Positions 46,925 to 56,664 are shown, numbered from the stretch's first letter. The stretch is DNA of 64,000 nucleotides from Clostridium sp. C8-1-8 (GCF_009928445.1 NZ_JAABNO010000002.1:1-64000); one strand, 5' to 3'. Notes: generated by a model not told the origin, from the letters alone. Translations and numbers: made by a program.

Positions 46925-48991
46925 ATGGAAGGAACCAGTAAAAAGTTAAGCTTAAAAAAGAATCTAGATGTACTAGTTGCTTTAGGTGTTATTGGAATCA
47001 TATTAATGATAATAATACCTTTTCCAGCAGGTATGCTAGATGTACTAATAGCTCTTAATATAACCTTGTCAGTGGTTATAGCACTAATAACAATGTTTAC
47101 TACCAATGTATTGCAGTTATCAGTTTTCCCAACATTATTGCTAGTTACAACGCTTTTTAGACTAGGACTCAATATATCCTCTACTAGACTTGTACTTACA
47201 GGAGGATATGCAGGGCAGGTAATAGATGCCTTTGGTGAGTTTGTTATCAGGGGTAACTACGTTGTAGGTATTATAATATTCTTAATCATAATGGTAGTTC
47301 AGTTTGTTGTAATCACTAACGGTTCTGGAAGAGTATCAGAAGTTGCAGCTAGATTTACACTTGATGCTTTGCCAGGTAAGCAAATGAGTATTGATGCTGA
47401 TTTAAATGCAGGAATTATAGATGAGACAACTGCAAGAAAAAGAAGAGCAGATCTTCAAGCTGAAGTTGACTTTTATGGAGCCATGGATGGTGCGTCTAAA
47501 TTCGTTAAGGGAGACGCCATAGCTGCTATAGTAATCACAATGATAAATGTTCTAGGTGGAATAATTATCGGAGTAGTTATGATGGATCTTCCAATAGCAG
47601 AAGCAGCTCAAAAGTTCGTTAGACTTTCTATAGGTGATGGTCTTGTGAGCCAGGTGCCAGCGCTTTTAATCTCTACAGCTTCTGGTATATTGGTTACTAG
47701 ATCTGGTAATTCAGAAAACTTTGGTTCTGTTCTTTCTAAACAGTTAACAGGTTTCCCTATTGTTTTAGGACTTGCTTCAGCACTAATGTTATTCTTAGCT
47801 TTAATCCCTGCTATGCCTAAGGTTCCATTTTTAATAATGGCTGCAGGCTTTGGAGCAGCAGCATATGCTTTATATAAAGATGAGCAAGCTAAGATAGTAA
47901 GAGAAATCGTACAAGAAGAAGAAGCAATAGCAGAAGTAGAAAGAAAAGAACCTGAGAATGTTATGACCTTAATATCTGTTGAACCTATGGAAGTAGAGAT
48001 CGGATATGGTCTTATTCCTCTAGCGGATGAAAGCAATGGAGGAGATTTACTTCAAAGAATAGCTTCAGTAAGAAGACAATGTGCTATTGAAATGGGTATT
48101 GTTGTACAACCTATTAGAATAAGAGATAATCTCCAGCTTAAAACTAATGAATATGTTATAAAGATTAGAGGAACAGTAGTAACAAGCTCAGAAATGATGC
48201 CAAACATGCTTTTATGTATGGATCCAGCTGGTGAGAATGTAGATATTCCAGGAATTAGAACCATAGAGCCTACATTCGGACTTCCAGCTATGTGGATAAA
48301 TAAAGATCAAAGAGAAGATGCTGAAATTAAGGGATTAACAGTAGTTGACCCAACCACAGTTATGGTAACTCATCTAACTGAAACAATTAAAGCTCACTCA
48401 TATGAATTATTAGGCAGACAAGAAGTTAAACTAATAGTAGATAATACAAAAGAAAAGTATAGTGCAGTTGTAGATGAATTAATACCAGATTTAATAACAA
48501 TCGGAGAATTACAAAAGGTATTGCAAAGTCTTTTAAGAGAGAAGGTTCCAATAAAAGATATGGTAACCATTATGGAATCCTTAGCAGATAACTCTAGAAA
48601 TACTAAAGACATTGAGCTTCTCACTGAATATGTTAGATTTGCATTGTCAAGAACTATATGTAATCAAATAATTGATGAGAACAGAAGAGTATCTGTTGTA
48701 ACCTTAGATCCACAAATAGAAGAGGTTATAGCAAGTAATGTTCAGAAGTCTATTAACGGCTCTTTCCCTGCAGTGGATCCAGATACTACAACGATAATAT
48801 TTAATTCTATAAAGAATACTTTAGATTCTGTTTATTTTTTCAACAATCAACCAGTTATTTTAGTATCCCCTAATGTGAGAGCTCCTTTCAGAAAGCTTAT
48901 TGAGATGGTATTTCCTCATGTTATGGTAATATCTCTAAATGAGATTCCTAATGACGTAGAGATTAGAACTGAAGGAGTAGTGACGTTTTAA
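46925..48991 (+). CDS. flhA: Export gate protein FlhA
   Basis: 688 aa, full length. About eight N-terminal membrane helices with the conserved loop RVSEVAARFTLDALPGKQMS and ID(A)DLNAGIIDETTARKRR, then a cytoplasmic domain from about residue 330 that docks export chaperones. SD GGGATGAGG before the ATG. Its stop is directly adjacent to the flhF start. Confidence 0.96.
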   Translation: MEGTSKKLSLKKNLDVLVALGVIGIILMIIIPFPAGMLDVLIALNITLSVVIALITMFTTNVLQLSVFPTLLLVTTLFRLGLNISSTRLVLTGGYAGQVIDAFGEFVIRGNYVVGIIIFLIIMVVQFVVITNGSGRVSEVAARFTLDALPGKQMSIDADLNAGIIDETTARKRRADLQAEVDFYGAMDGASKFVKGDAIAAIVITMINVLGGIIIGVVMMDLPIAEAAQKFVRLSIGDGLVSQVPALLISTASGILVTRSGNSENFGSVLSKQLTGFPIVLGLASALMLFLALIPAMPKVPFLIMAAGFGAAAYALYKDEQAKIVREIVQEEEAIAEVERKEPENVMTLISVEPMEVEIGYGLIPLADESNGGDLLQRIASVRRQCAIEMGIVVQPIRIRDNLQLKTNEYVIKIRGTVVTSSEMMPNMLLCMDPAGENVDIPGIRTIEPTFGLPAMWINKDQREDAEIKGLTVVDPTTVMVTHLTETIKAHSYELLGRQEVKLIVDNTKEKYSAVVDELIPDLITIGELQKVLQSLLREKVPIKDMVTIMESLADNSRNTKDIELLTEYVRFALSRTICNQIIDENRRVSVVTLDPQIEEVIASNVQKSINGSFPAVDPDTTTIIFNSIKNTLDSVYFFNNQPVILVSPNVRAPFRKLIEMVFPHVMVISLNEIPNDVEIRTEGVVTF

Positions 48992-50208
48992 TGTTAATTA
49001 AAAGATATATGGTAAAGAGTATGAATGAAGCTATGACGAGGATAAGATACGAGCTCGGAAAAGACGCTGTTATAATAAGTCAAAGAAAAATAAAAAAGCC
49101 TGGTTTTTTTGGATTATTTTCACCTAGGATGATTGAAGTAACAGCTGCTGTAGAGAATTCATCAAAAAAGGATAATACTGATAATAAAAAGCAAGAAAAC
49201 ACTTTAGAAAACTCGATTGAAAGTATTAAAAAACTGATGAATGATCAGATTTCCAGCTCTAAAGCCAGCCAAAGTTATAGTTCAGAAAGAAGAAATGAAA
49301 CTGATTATTCGTATAAAAGAGAAGATATCAGAGATGTGAAGGATACACCAAAAAATCAGTATCCTTCACAAAGTAATCAAGATTATTTAGTAAAAGAAAT
49401 GAGAGAGATGAAAAGTTTAATCACCAAGGTTATATCTGGAGAAGATGCTAAAGAAAAGCCCTATGAAAATCTTCGAAAAAGCCTTATAAATAATGATATA
49501 GAAGAAAATTTAGTGGAGAACATAATAAAGGACATTCCCCTATCTGCAGAACAAGATGAAAACACTTTAAAAGAAGCAATAGAGAAGCGTATAGCTGTAG
49601 AAAATGTTGATTTGAAAGGCCCTGTAGTCTTAGTAGGACCTACAGGAGTAGGAAAGACTACAACTATCGCAAAACTTGCAGGAAGAATGGCTCTTATTGA
49701 AAAGAAGAAAGTAGGACTAATAACCGTAGATACATATAGAATAGGTGCTGTAGACCAGTTAAAAACTTATGCTGAAATCATGAATCTAGACTTTAAAGTA
49801 GTTATTACTACTAAAGAGATGGAGGATGCAGTAAAGTCCATGGAACACTGTGATGTAATCCTTATAGATACCACAGGAAGAAGCAGTAAGAATTCCATGC
49901 AGATATCTGAACTTAGAGCTTTTGTTCAAAAGGTGAATTCAGATAACATACATTTGGTTATAAGTGCTACAACTAAAAATAGGGATATAAAATCCATAGT
50001 AGAAGGGTTCAAAATCTTAAATTATAACCATGTTATAATAACTAAATTAGATGAAACCTCTGTATATGGCTCAATTTTAAATATATTGCAATTAGCAGAT
50101 AAGCCTATAAGCTTTATGACCACAGGGCAGACCGTGCCAGATGATATAACTATTTTTACAAAAGAAAAGATAGCTAAGCTCATTATGGGGGAGGATAATA
50201 TATGTTAG
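48991..50208 (+). CDS. flhF: SRP-like GTPase FlhF
   Basis: 405 aa. An N-terminal basic part (KRYMVKSMNEAMTRIRYELG), a low-complexity linker (about 50-130) and an SRP-type GTPase with VLVGPTGVGKTTTIAKLAGR, DTYRIGAVDQLKTYAEIM, DTTGRSSK and TKLDET. FlhF places new flagella, together with FlhG. It overlaps flhA and flhG. Confidence 0.94.
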   Translation: MLIKRYMVKSMNEAMTRIRYELGKDAVIISQRKIKKPGFFGLFSPRMIEVTAAVENSSKKDNTDNKKQENTLENSIESIKKLMNDQISSSKASQSYSSERRNETDYSYKREDIRDVKDTPKNQYPSQSNQDYLVKEMREMKSLITKVISGEDAKEKPYENLRKSLINNDIEENLVENIIKDIPLSAEQDENTLKEAIEKRIAVENVDLKGPVVLVGPTGVGKTTTIAKLAGRMALIEKKKVGLITVDTYRIGAVDQLKTYAEIMNLDFKVVITTKEMEDAVKSMEHCDVILIDTTGRSSKNSMQISELRAFVQKVNSDNIHLVISATTKNRDIKSIVEGFKILNYNHVIITKLDETSVYGSILNILQLADKPISFMTTGQTVPDDITIFTKEKIAKLIMGEDNIC

Positions 50209-51062
50209 ATCAAGCTGAGAGCCTTAGGAAGCTTGCGCAGAGTAGCAATCCTTCTTTATCAAAAAAAGGAAAGATAATAACTATAACCTCCGGAAAGGGA
50301 GGGGTTGGAAAAAGCAACTTTGTAGTAAATCTAGGGATTCATATGCAAAAGATGGGCAAAAAGGTATTAATTTTTGATGCTGATATAGGAATGGCCAATG
50401 ATGATGTTTTAATGGGAATATCTTCGAGGTATAATATATTTGATGTAATAAATAATAATAAAAATTTAAATGATGTTTTGGCTACAGGACCATATGGAAT
50501 AAAGTTATTACCAGGTGGATCAGGACTTAATAAAGTAGAAGATCTTACTGAGAGAGAAAGAGAGGTATTCTTAAACAAAATCTCTCAGATAGAAGATTTC
50601 GACTATATTTTCATGGATACCGGAGCTGGTATTAATAGAACCGTATTAGCATTTATATCATGTTGTGATGAACTTATTGTTATAACTACACCAGAACCTA
50701 CATCACTGACAGATGCCTATAGTCTTCTTAAGGCAACTAGCCATTTTAAGATAAAAAATAAGGCAAATATAGTTGTTAATAAGGCACTTAACTATAAAGA
50801 AGGTGAAGATACTTTTTCAAAATTTGATAACGTAGTCAATAGATTTTTAACTATGAAATTAAACTATCTAGGATGCGTGTTAGATGATAGAAAGCTAGTT
50901 CAGGCTGTTAGAGAGCAAATGCCATTTATAGTAAGATATCCATCTTCTGATGCTGCAGGATGTATTCAAGATATAGGTAATTCTCTACTTGGAGCGGCGT
51001 CTAAGGATGATGGTACTGGAGTTCAAGGATTATTTAAAAAGATATTTAAGATGTTTTCGTAG
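50202..51062 (+). CDS. flhG: MinD-like ATPase FlhG
   Basis: 286 aa. Deviant Walker A (TSGKGGVGKSNFVVNLG), FDADIGMANDDVLMG and the switch-type DTGAGIN. The N-terminal LDQAESLRKLAQS helix is of the kind that stimulates FlhF GTPase activity. It regulates flagellar number and position. It overlaps flhF by 7 nt. Confidence 0.94.
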   Translation: MLDQAESLRKLAQSSNPSLSKKGKIITITSGKGGVGKSNFVVNLGIHMQKMGKKVLIFDADIGMANDDVLMGISSRYNIFDVINNNKNLNDVLATGPYGIKLLPGGSGLNKVEDLTEREREVFLNKISQIEDFDYIFMDTGAGINRTVLAFISCCDELIVITTPEPTSLTDAYSLLKATSHFKIKNKANIVVNKALNYKEGEDTFSKFDNVVNRFLTMKLNYLGCVLDDRKLVQAVREQMPFIVRYPSSDAAGCIQDIGNSLLGAASKDDGTGVQGLFKKIFKMFS

Positions 51063-51073
51063 GGGTGAAGTAA

Positions 51074-51712
51074 ATGGGCAATTTAGCTTTGGCAGTAAAC
51101 AACAGACTTGATGTACTTTATGAGGAAAAGATTTATAAGTGTCAGGTACAGGACTTGGAAGAGAATTTCTTCAATATAAACATTCCTGTATCTGAGGGTG
51201 AGTATCTTACAGTTCCAAGAGGTATAGACTTAGAGTTTATGAGTTTTTGTGATGATGGAGATGTATATAAGTTTAAATCTACTATAATTTCTAGATCACA
51301 AGAGAATAATATATCTATGTATGTAATGGCAAATCCCTTTGAAATTCAAAGAATTCAAAGAAGAGATTATGTTAGAGTAAAGGTTGCTCAAATAATAAAT
51401 TACATAACTGGAGATTATTCTTTAGCAGATATAGATGAACTCAGATTGAATAATGCTATACTGCTTGATTTAAGCGGTGGAGGCATGAGAGTAAAGGTTA
51501 AGGAACAGATAGCTAAAGGAGATAAGATAATATCTCAGCTTAAATATGGTACTCAAGAACTATTTGTTAAGGGAACAGTAGTTAGAGTGGAAGCTACAGA
51601 AGATAAGAAATGGATATATGGTGTTGTGTTCGATGAAATAGATGAAAGAACAAGGGATAGAATTATTAGAATGGTATTCGATATAATGAGAAAACAAAGA
51701 GAACTACTCTAA
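51074..51712 (+). CDS. PilZ-domain c-di-GMP binding protein (YcgR-like)
   Basis: 212 aa. An N-terminal YcgR/PilZN beta domain is followed by a C-terminal PilZ domain with the RxxxR motif (RRDYVRVKV, near residue 98) and DLSGGGMRV. Both are needed for c-di-GMP binding, so it should respond to that messenger. The family slows or alters motor function when c-di-GMP is high. SD GGGGTGA. Its place between flhG and fliA ties motility to c-di-GMP. Confidence 0.9.
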   Translation: MGNLALAVNNRLDVLYEEKIYKCQVQDLEENFFNINIPVSEGEYLTVPRGIDLEFMSFCDDGDVYKFKSTIISRSQENNISMYVMANPFEIQRIQRRDYVRVKVAQIINYITGDYSLADIDELRLNNAILLDLSGGGMRVKVKEQIAKGDKIISQLKYGTQELFVKGTVVRVEATEDKKWIYGVVFDEIDERTRDRIIRMVFDIMRKQRELL

Positions 51713-51725
51713 AGGAGGAACTTAT

Positions 51726-52451
51726 ATGGCAGTGCAAGGTGCTTTAGCGTATAGAGATAAGATAGTAGAGAAATACATACCACTGGTTAAATACATAGCA
51801 TCTAGAGTTATTCTTGGAAAGAGTAAATACGTGGAATATGATGATTTAGTTGGGTACGGTATGGTAGGTCTTATGGACGCTATGAATAAATTTGATGAGA
51901 GCAAGGGAATGAAGTTTTCAACTTATGCTTCTATAAGAATTAAAGGTGCTATGATTGATGAGATAAGAAGAAACAGTCCAATTTCTAAAGGCGCTATGGA
52001 TAAACTTAATAGATATAATGAAGCTATAGACTCTCTTCAAAAAAGCTTAGGCAGGGAACCAGGCAATGAGGAAATAGCTAAAGCACTAAATATGTCCTTA
52101 GAGGATGTAGGCGAAGTAGAGAACTATATAAACTACATATCAGTTGTATCCTTAGAAAATATAATATTTTCTGAAGACGATGATATTTCTATTATGGGAA
52201 TTATTGAAGACAAGAACAGTCCTAGTCCAGAAAAGACTTTAGAAGAAAAAGAAGAGGTAGAAGTACTTAGTAAAGCTTTAGGGCTTCTAAATGAAAAAGA
52301 CGGTATAGTGTTAAGTTTATATTATTACGAAGGTCTGACGCTTAAGGAAATAGGCAAGGTACTAGAGGTATCGGAGTCTAGAGTATGTCAATTACATAGT
52401 AGAGCTATAAGAAATCTTAGAGCAGCGATGAAGAAGCTTCATTACATATAA
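51726..52451 (+). CDS. fliA: Flagellar sigma factor sigma-28 (FliA/SigD)
   Basis: 241 aa. Region 2 (YIPLVKYIASRVILGKSKYV, YDDLVGYGMVGLMDAMNKFD, FSTYASIRIKGAMIDEIRRN) and regions 3-4 (ENEI-like NEEIAKALNMS, LSLYYYEGLTLKEIGKVLEV) are complete. It should read the TAAA-N15-CGAT promoters upstream of flgM (13242) and the flagellins (21399, 27474, 28003). SD AAGGAGG. FlgM at 13304 is its anti-sigma factor. Confidence 0.95.
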   Translation: MAVQGALAYRDKIVEKYIPLVKYIASRVILGKSKYVEYDDLVGYGMVGLMDAMNKFDESKGMKFSTYASIRIKGAMIDEIRRNSPISKGAMDKLNRYNEAIDSLQKSLGREPGNEEIAKALNMSLEDVGEVENYINYISVVSLENIIFSEDDDISIMGIIEDKNSPSPEKTLEEKEEVEVLSKALGLLNEKDGIVLSLYYYEGLTLKEIGKVLEVSESRVCQLHSRAIRNLRAAMKKLHYI

Positions 52452-52464
52452 AGAGGTTGTTAAT

Positions 52465-52932
52465 ATGCCATTTGTACTTATTATTATTGCAATTTTGCTT
52501 ATTGTGATAAACTATAGAGCTTTAAAAAAAGAAGATAAGTCCTTCGATAAAATTCTTGGAGAAAGAGAAGAAGGCGTTAATGATCATGATATAGAAATAG
52601 CTAAACTTAGAAGAGAGTTCAGTGAGACTATATTAGAGTTGCAATTAGAAATAGAAAGATTAAAAGCTATAAAGAACAGTTCAGAAGATAACGATAATAG
52701 AATAGATATATTAGATTTGGATATTGATACTGATGATGAAGACCATACTGAAGCTAAAGTTGAGCATAATGAAGAGACTGAAACAAAAAATCCAAGTAAG
52801 AATGTGATTTCTGATAAAGCAAGAGCAGTTAAGGAACTTTTAGACAGAGGTTTTACAGATGATCAAATCTGTGAAGAGCTTGCTATAGGAAAGGGGGAAG
52901 TACTATTAATAAAAGGATTATACAGAAAATAA
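52465..52932 (+). CDS. Membrane-anchored protein with C-terminal HTH-like end (DUF6115 type)
   Basis: 155 aa. One N-terminal membrane helix (PFVLIIIAILLIVINY, residues 2-17), a coiled coil (LRREFSETILELQLEIERLK), an acidic disordered linker and a C-terminal helix-turn-helix-like end (VKELLDRGFTDDQICEELAI). Proteins of this build follow fliA in many clostridia; function is unknown. SD AAGAGG. Its last 28 nt overlap the next small gene. Confidence 0.75.
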   Translation: MPFVLIIIAILLIVINYRALKKEDKSFDKILGEREEGVNDHDIEIAKLRREFSETILELQLEIERLKAIKNSSEDNDNRIDILDLDIDTDDEDHTEAKVEHNEETETKNPSKNVISDKARAVKELLDRGFTDDQICEELAIGKGEVLLIKGLYRK

Positions 52933-53132
52933 GAGAGATATTCCTATTTTTAGCAGATAAAAAGTTACTAATTGGAATAGGTATAGGAATTTTAATAGGT
53001 ACTTTCTGCATGTTTGGATATCAATATAACAGAAGTATGTCTAGAGCAACCATTGAAGAAAAGGCTAGAGGGTATGGTATGATATATGAGGATGAAAGCA
53101 AAGTAATATTTAATAAGGATGTGAAAAAGTGA
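52905..53132 (+). CDS. Small membrane protein with ATT start
   Basis: A 75-codon frame that has no ATG, GTG or TTG at its head. The best start is ATT 52905: SD AAAGGGGG (about 52890-52897) lies 7 nt before it, giving NKRIIQKIREIFLFLADKK, then a membrane helix (LLIGIGIGILIGTFCMFGY) and a charged tail (SRATIEEKARGYGMIYEDES). The stop overlaps the flgF GTG by 4 nt (GTGA). Frame, SD and coupling on both sides argue for a real gene. The first standard start (ATG near 53009) would cut the membrane helix. Function unknown. Confidence 0.6.
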   Translation: MNKRIIQKIREIFLFLADKKLLIGIGIGILIGTFCMFGYQYNRSMSRATIEEKARGYGMIYEDESKVIFNKDVKK

Positions 53133-53902
53133 TTAGAGGTTTATATACTGCTGTAAATGCTATGGTAACTTTAGAGGCAAAGCAAGATGTTATTACAAGT
53201 AATATGGCAAATGCAAATACCAATGGATACAAATCTGAAGACCTTAAGGTGAAAAAGTTTCAAGATGTATTAATTCAAAATAAGGATAAGGTTGTAGCTG
53301 GCCAAAATGTAAAAAATACCATAGGAAGCTTAAGTCTTGGAGCAACTATTGATGGAACAGATGTTAAGTTTACACAAGGTGATCTTTCAAGTACAGATAA
53401 AGATACTGATATGGCCATTGATGGAAGAGGATTCTTCTCAGTAAAAAGAGGCAATAATACATATTTTACTAGGGATGGACAGTTTAGAGTTAATACAGCA
53501 GGATATTTAGTTACTAGCGAAGGTGATAGTGTTCTTGGAAGAAATATAAAAACTGGTGCAACTGAACCAATTAATGTGGGCAATGGAGGCTTTAACGTTG
53601 ATAACAGTAATAATGTTATTGTTAATGGGGCTCCTCAGTATAAGATTCAGACTGCCGATTTTAATGACTACAAGAATCTAAAAAAGCTTGGAGACAATCT
53701 GTATGAGGCAAGTGAAAATCCTAATTACAACGCACAGGTAAGTGTAAAACAAAAGACTCTTGAAAAATCAAATGTTAACATAGTTAATGAGATGGTGAAT
53801 ATGATGACCGTTATGAGAAGCTTTGAAACAACTCAAAAAGTAGTACAAACTATGGATGAGACTTTATCAAAGGCTGCTAATGAGATAGGTTCAGTGAGAT
53901 AA
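53129..53902 (+). CDS. flgF: Flagellar rod protein FlgF
   Basis: 257 aa. Rod-protein N-terminus MIRGLYTAVNAMVTLEAKQD and SNMANANTNGYK, the middle DTDMAIDGRGFFSVKRG, and the C-terminal EKSNVNIVNEMVNMMTVMRS. It is one of two FlgF/FlgG-type distal rod genes here; by order I call the first flgF (FlhO-like in Bacillus). GTG start overlapping the preceding small gene. Confidence 0.88.
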   Translation: MIRGLYTAVNAMVTLEAKQDVITSNMANANTNGYKSEDLKVKKFQDVLIQNKDKVVAGQNVKNTIGSLSLGATIDGTDVKFTQGDLSSTDKDTDMAIDGRGFFSVKRGNNTYFTRDGQFRVNTAGYLVTSEGDSVLGRNIKTGATEPINVGNGGFNVDNSNNVIVNGAPQYKIQTADFNDYKNLKKLGDNLYEASENPNYNAQVSVKQKTLEKSNVNIVNEMVNMMTVMRSFETTQKVVQTMDETLSKAANEIGSVR

Positions 53903-53914
53903 TAGGAGGTAAAC

Positions 53915-54694
53915 ATGTTTAGAGTTTTATGGAATGGTAAAAGCGCGATGCTTGCAAACCAAGAAAAGCTAGACTCTATATCCAATAACTTAGCTAATGT
54001 TGGTACTACAGGCTATAAACGTGTAGATGTTTCTTTTAAGGACCTGGTTAAGGAAAGTTTAGATAGACAAGGATATCCTGTTAGTGATAAGAACTCTTTT
54101 ACTGGTACAGGAGTAAGGACTTCTTCTTGGGTTAGAGATAATACTCAAGGGCAGTTACAACAGACAAACAAAGCTTCTGATATGGCCTTAGATGGAGAAG
54201 GATACTTTAGAGTTAAAAAATCTGATGGGTCAGTGGCCTATAGCAGAGATGGATCCTTCAAGATTGATTCCTTAGGCAATTTAGTTGATTCAAAGGGAAA
54301 TAGACTAGATGTAGAATATGCTGCAGGCTACAATAAAGATAATGTATCTCTAGATGAGAGAATGAGAGATGATAACTTTAGAATAGATTCTAAAGGTACT
54401 ATCACTTTAAAAGGTAGTAATGTTACAGTGGGACAAGTTCCTATATACACTGCAACAGGAAGCGATGCTTTTACTTCTGTAGGAGATAATCTTTATGTTC
54501 CTAAAGATGGAGCTCAGGTATTAAAAAGTAATAATGTGGATGTACTTCAAGGATATCTAGAAAATGCTAATGTAGATGTAGGTAAGGAATTTTCAGATAT
54601 GATTATAACTCAAAGAGCTTTCCAGCTTGGATCGAAGGCAATAACTACTGCAGATGAGATGTGGGGTATGATCAATAACTTAAAGTCAAGGTAA
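53915..54694 (+). CDS. flgG: Distal rod protein FlgG
   Basis: 259 aa. MFRVLWNGKSAMLANQEKLD, SNNLANVGTTGYKR, ASDMALDGEGYFRV and the C-terminal NVDVGKEFSDMIITQRAFQ are typical. Second FlgF/FlgG-type gene (FlhP-like in Bacillus). SD AGGAGG. The stop codon lies in the stem of the terminator that closes the supercluster. Confidence 0.9.
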   Translation: MFRVLWNGKSAMLANQEKLDSISNNLANVGTTGYKRVDVSFKDLVKESLDRQGYPVSDKNSFTGTGVRTSSWVRDNTQGQLQQTNKASDMALDGEGYFRVKKSDGSVAYSRDGSFKIDSLGNLVDSKGNRLDVEYAAGYNKDNVSLDERMRDDNFRIDSKGTITLKGSNVTVGQVPIYTATGSDAFTSVGDNLYVPKDGAQVLKSNNVDVLQGYLENANVDVGKEFSDMIITQRAFQLGSKAITTADEMWGMINNLKSR

Positions 54695-54723
54695 GGTTAA
54701 TTCTTTACCTTGACTTTTTTTAC
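54682..54723 (+). terminator. Intrinsic terminator at the end of the flagellar cluster
   Basis: AAAGTCAAGGTAA and TTACCTTGACTTT around an 10-nt loop, followed by T7. The flgG stop is inside the left arm. Confidence 0.92.
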
Positions 54724-54799
54724 TGTCTATTAATACCATATGAAGACTAAAACCTTCGCGAAAGTATAATGGAAAATCATATCTTTTTCGTAGAAAGGT

Positions 54800-54839
54800 A
54801 AGCTTTATTACTAGTTAAAACTAGTAATATCAAAGGCTT
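54800..54839. other. Hairpin in the convergent flgG/pyrophosphatase gap
   Basis: AAGCTTTATTACTAGTTAAA with CTAGTAATATCAAAGGCTT: the core ATTACTAGTT/ACTAGTAAT stem extends with bulges. No T tract. No gene in the 54695-54975 gap. Confidence 0.5.
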
Positions 54840-54886
54840 AAAATAGCTATTTAGGGTAAAAAGTAAAAAATAAAATCATGTTGCCT

Positions 54887-54932
54887 GCCAGAATTTCTCC
54901 ACATACGTTCAGAAAAGTCAGATGCGCAAAAA
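54887..54932 (+). repeat. 46-bp dispersed repeat, family A, copy 2
   Basis: 43/46 identical to 896-941 and equal in length; again directly followed by a terminator hairpin (54933-54963), whose sequence is unrelated to the hairpin next to copy 1. Confidence 0.75.
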
Positions 54933-54963
54933 AAGCTAACAAATTAATGTTAGCTTTTTTAAA
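54928..54963. terminator. Bidirectional terminator between flgG and the pyrophosphatase
   Basis: AAAAAAAGCTAACA-aatta-TGTTAGCTTTTTT; it serves the minus-strand pyrophosphatase gene and can also stop plus-strand transcription. Confidence 0.88.
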
Positions 54964-54975
54964 TCTTACTAATTA

Positions 54976-56616
54976 TTATAGATTTGCAATGGCATTAGTT
55001 ACTGGTGGGATAACTTGCTTCTTTCTTGAAAGAACTCCAGGAAGATAAGCAGTGTTATCAACAAGCGTAACGTTGAAAGCTCTTTCAGCTATTTCAGGCA
55101 TTTTACCTGCAACTAGCAGCTGAGAACCTTCATTTATTATGTCTGTTAAAAGAAGCATTATTACCTTTAGTCCAGCTTCTTCTCCTTTTCTTTCCATGTA
55201 AGCAAGCATTTCATCCTTCAATGGCATAAAGCCTTCTATATCCATTGTATTAACTTGCGCTACACCAACCTTTATTCCTTCTATATTGAAAGGTTTAAAG
55301 TCTTGGTTAAAGATTTGTTCAACAGTTTTTCCTTTTAAAGAAGTACCAGCTTTAAACATCTCTTTAGCATAAGCTTCTGCTTCAATTCCAGCTATTTCAG
55401 CTAACTTTAGGCAGATTTCCTTGTCTACTGGAGTGCAAGTTGGAGATCTAAATAGTAATGTATCTGATATTATTGCACTGGCAAGTAATCCAGCAGCTTC
55501 CTTTGATGGAGTAAGTCCATTTTCAAAGAATCTCTTAGCTACTATTGTAGAAGTACTTCCTAGAGGCTCATTTCTAAAGTATATTGGATTACCAGTTTGT
55601 ATATCAGCAACTCTATGATGATCTATAATTTCTAGTATCTCTGCATCCTCAAGTCCATTAACAGATTGACCTCTTTCATTGTGGTCAACTTGAATCACTT
55701 TCTTTTTATGGTTAGAGATTAAGTGATATCTTGAAATGCTTCCAACTACTTTGTTTTCCGCATCTACTACAGGATAGCTTCTGTATCTTGTTTCTGCCAT
55801 AACATGCTTTATATCATCTGCTAGTTCATCTGTAGAGAAGGATACTAGGTTATCTTTAGCCATAACATAGCCAACAGGAACTGATTGAACTATAAATCTT
55901 GAAGCAGTAAAGGAATCGTAAGGAGTTGATATTACTGTAACTCCATTTTCTCTTGCTTTTTCAAGAAGTCTTTCGTTCATCTTGTGTGATCCTGTAATTA
56001 TTATTAGAGAAACCTTTATATCTATAAGAGTTTCTTGAGTTTCAGCTCTGTCTCCAACTATAGCGATATCGCCAGTTGAAACAATCTCCTTCATAGTATC
56101 AGGTTGCATTGCAGCAACAACAATTTTACCAGGATAAACCTTAGCTTCTTTGTTTATGTATTGTGCTTCTGCAGATAATGCATCTAATACATTTTCTATA
56201 GGAGTACTGCTTTTTCCAAGGATGCAATTGTCCCAAGTATCCATATAGCTAGAAGTCAAGTTTGCTGTTGAAAGAATACCTGCTAAACGCTTGTGAGAGT
56301 CAACAACGGGGATAGACTTAACATTGTTATCCTTCATCACATTCCAAGCTTGTTTTAATGACACTTCAGCAGTAACTGATTCGATTCTATCGAAATCTAA
56401 ATCCTCTACCTTAAGTTTAACTGTTTCTAAAAATTCTGGTTTTTCTACTCCAAAATAATTTAATACGAATTGAGTTTCTTGATTTGGTTCTCCAAGTCTT
56501 ACTGGAATAGCAGGGATCTCTCCGCTTTTGTTCTTAAATTCTGCATACCCTATAGCTGCGCATATAGAATCTGAATCAGGATTTTTGTGACCAGTAACAT
56601 ATATAACGTCTTTCAC
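54976..56616 (-). CDS. Family II Mn-dependent inorganic pyrophosphatase with CBS-DRTGG insert
   Basis: 546 aa, much longer than the 310-aa basic enzyme because of a regulatory insert. The DHH phosphoesterase part has VTGHKNPDSDSICAA and EIIDHHRVADIQTG; DHHA2 domain at the C-terminus (SLKGKTVEQIFNQDFKPFNI). The insert (about 70-300) contains two CBS halves (SIPVVDSHKRLAGILS and SYPVVDAENKVVGSIS) around a DRTGG domain. The enzyme splits pyrophosphate to phosphate; in relatives adenine nucleotides regulate it through the CBS part. SD GGAGG on the minus strand. Confidence 0.92.
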   Translation of the reverse strand: MKDVIYVTGHKNPDSDSICAAIGYAEFKNKSGEIPAIPVRLGEPNQETQFVLNYFGVEKPEFLETVKLKVEDLDFDRIESVTAEVSLKQAWNVMKDNNVKSIPVVDSHKRLAGILSTANLTSSYMDTWDNCILGKSSTPIENVLDALSAEAQYINKEAKVYPGKIVVAAMQPDTMKEIVSTGDIAIVGDRAETQETLIDIKVSLIIITGSHKMNERLLEKARENGVTVISTPYDSFTASRFIVQSVPVGYVMAKDNLVSFSTDELADDIKHVMAETRYRSYPVVDAENKVVGSISRYHLISNHKKKVIQVDHNERGQSVNGLEDAEILEIIDHHRVADIQTGNPIYFRNEPLGSTSTIVAKRFFENGLTPSKEAAGLLASAIISDTLLFRSPTCTPVDKEICLKLAEIAGIEAEAYAKEMFKAGTSLKGKTVEQIFNQDFKPFNIEGIKVGVAQVNTMDIEGFMPLKDEMLAYMERKGEEAGLKVIMLLLTDIINEGSQLLVAGKMPEIAERAFNVTLVDNTAYLPGVLSRKKQVIPPVTNAIANL

Positions 56617-56664
56617 TGAAATAATCCTCCTTTGTGATAATTTATTATACTTATATATTCTAAT

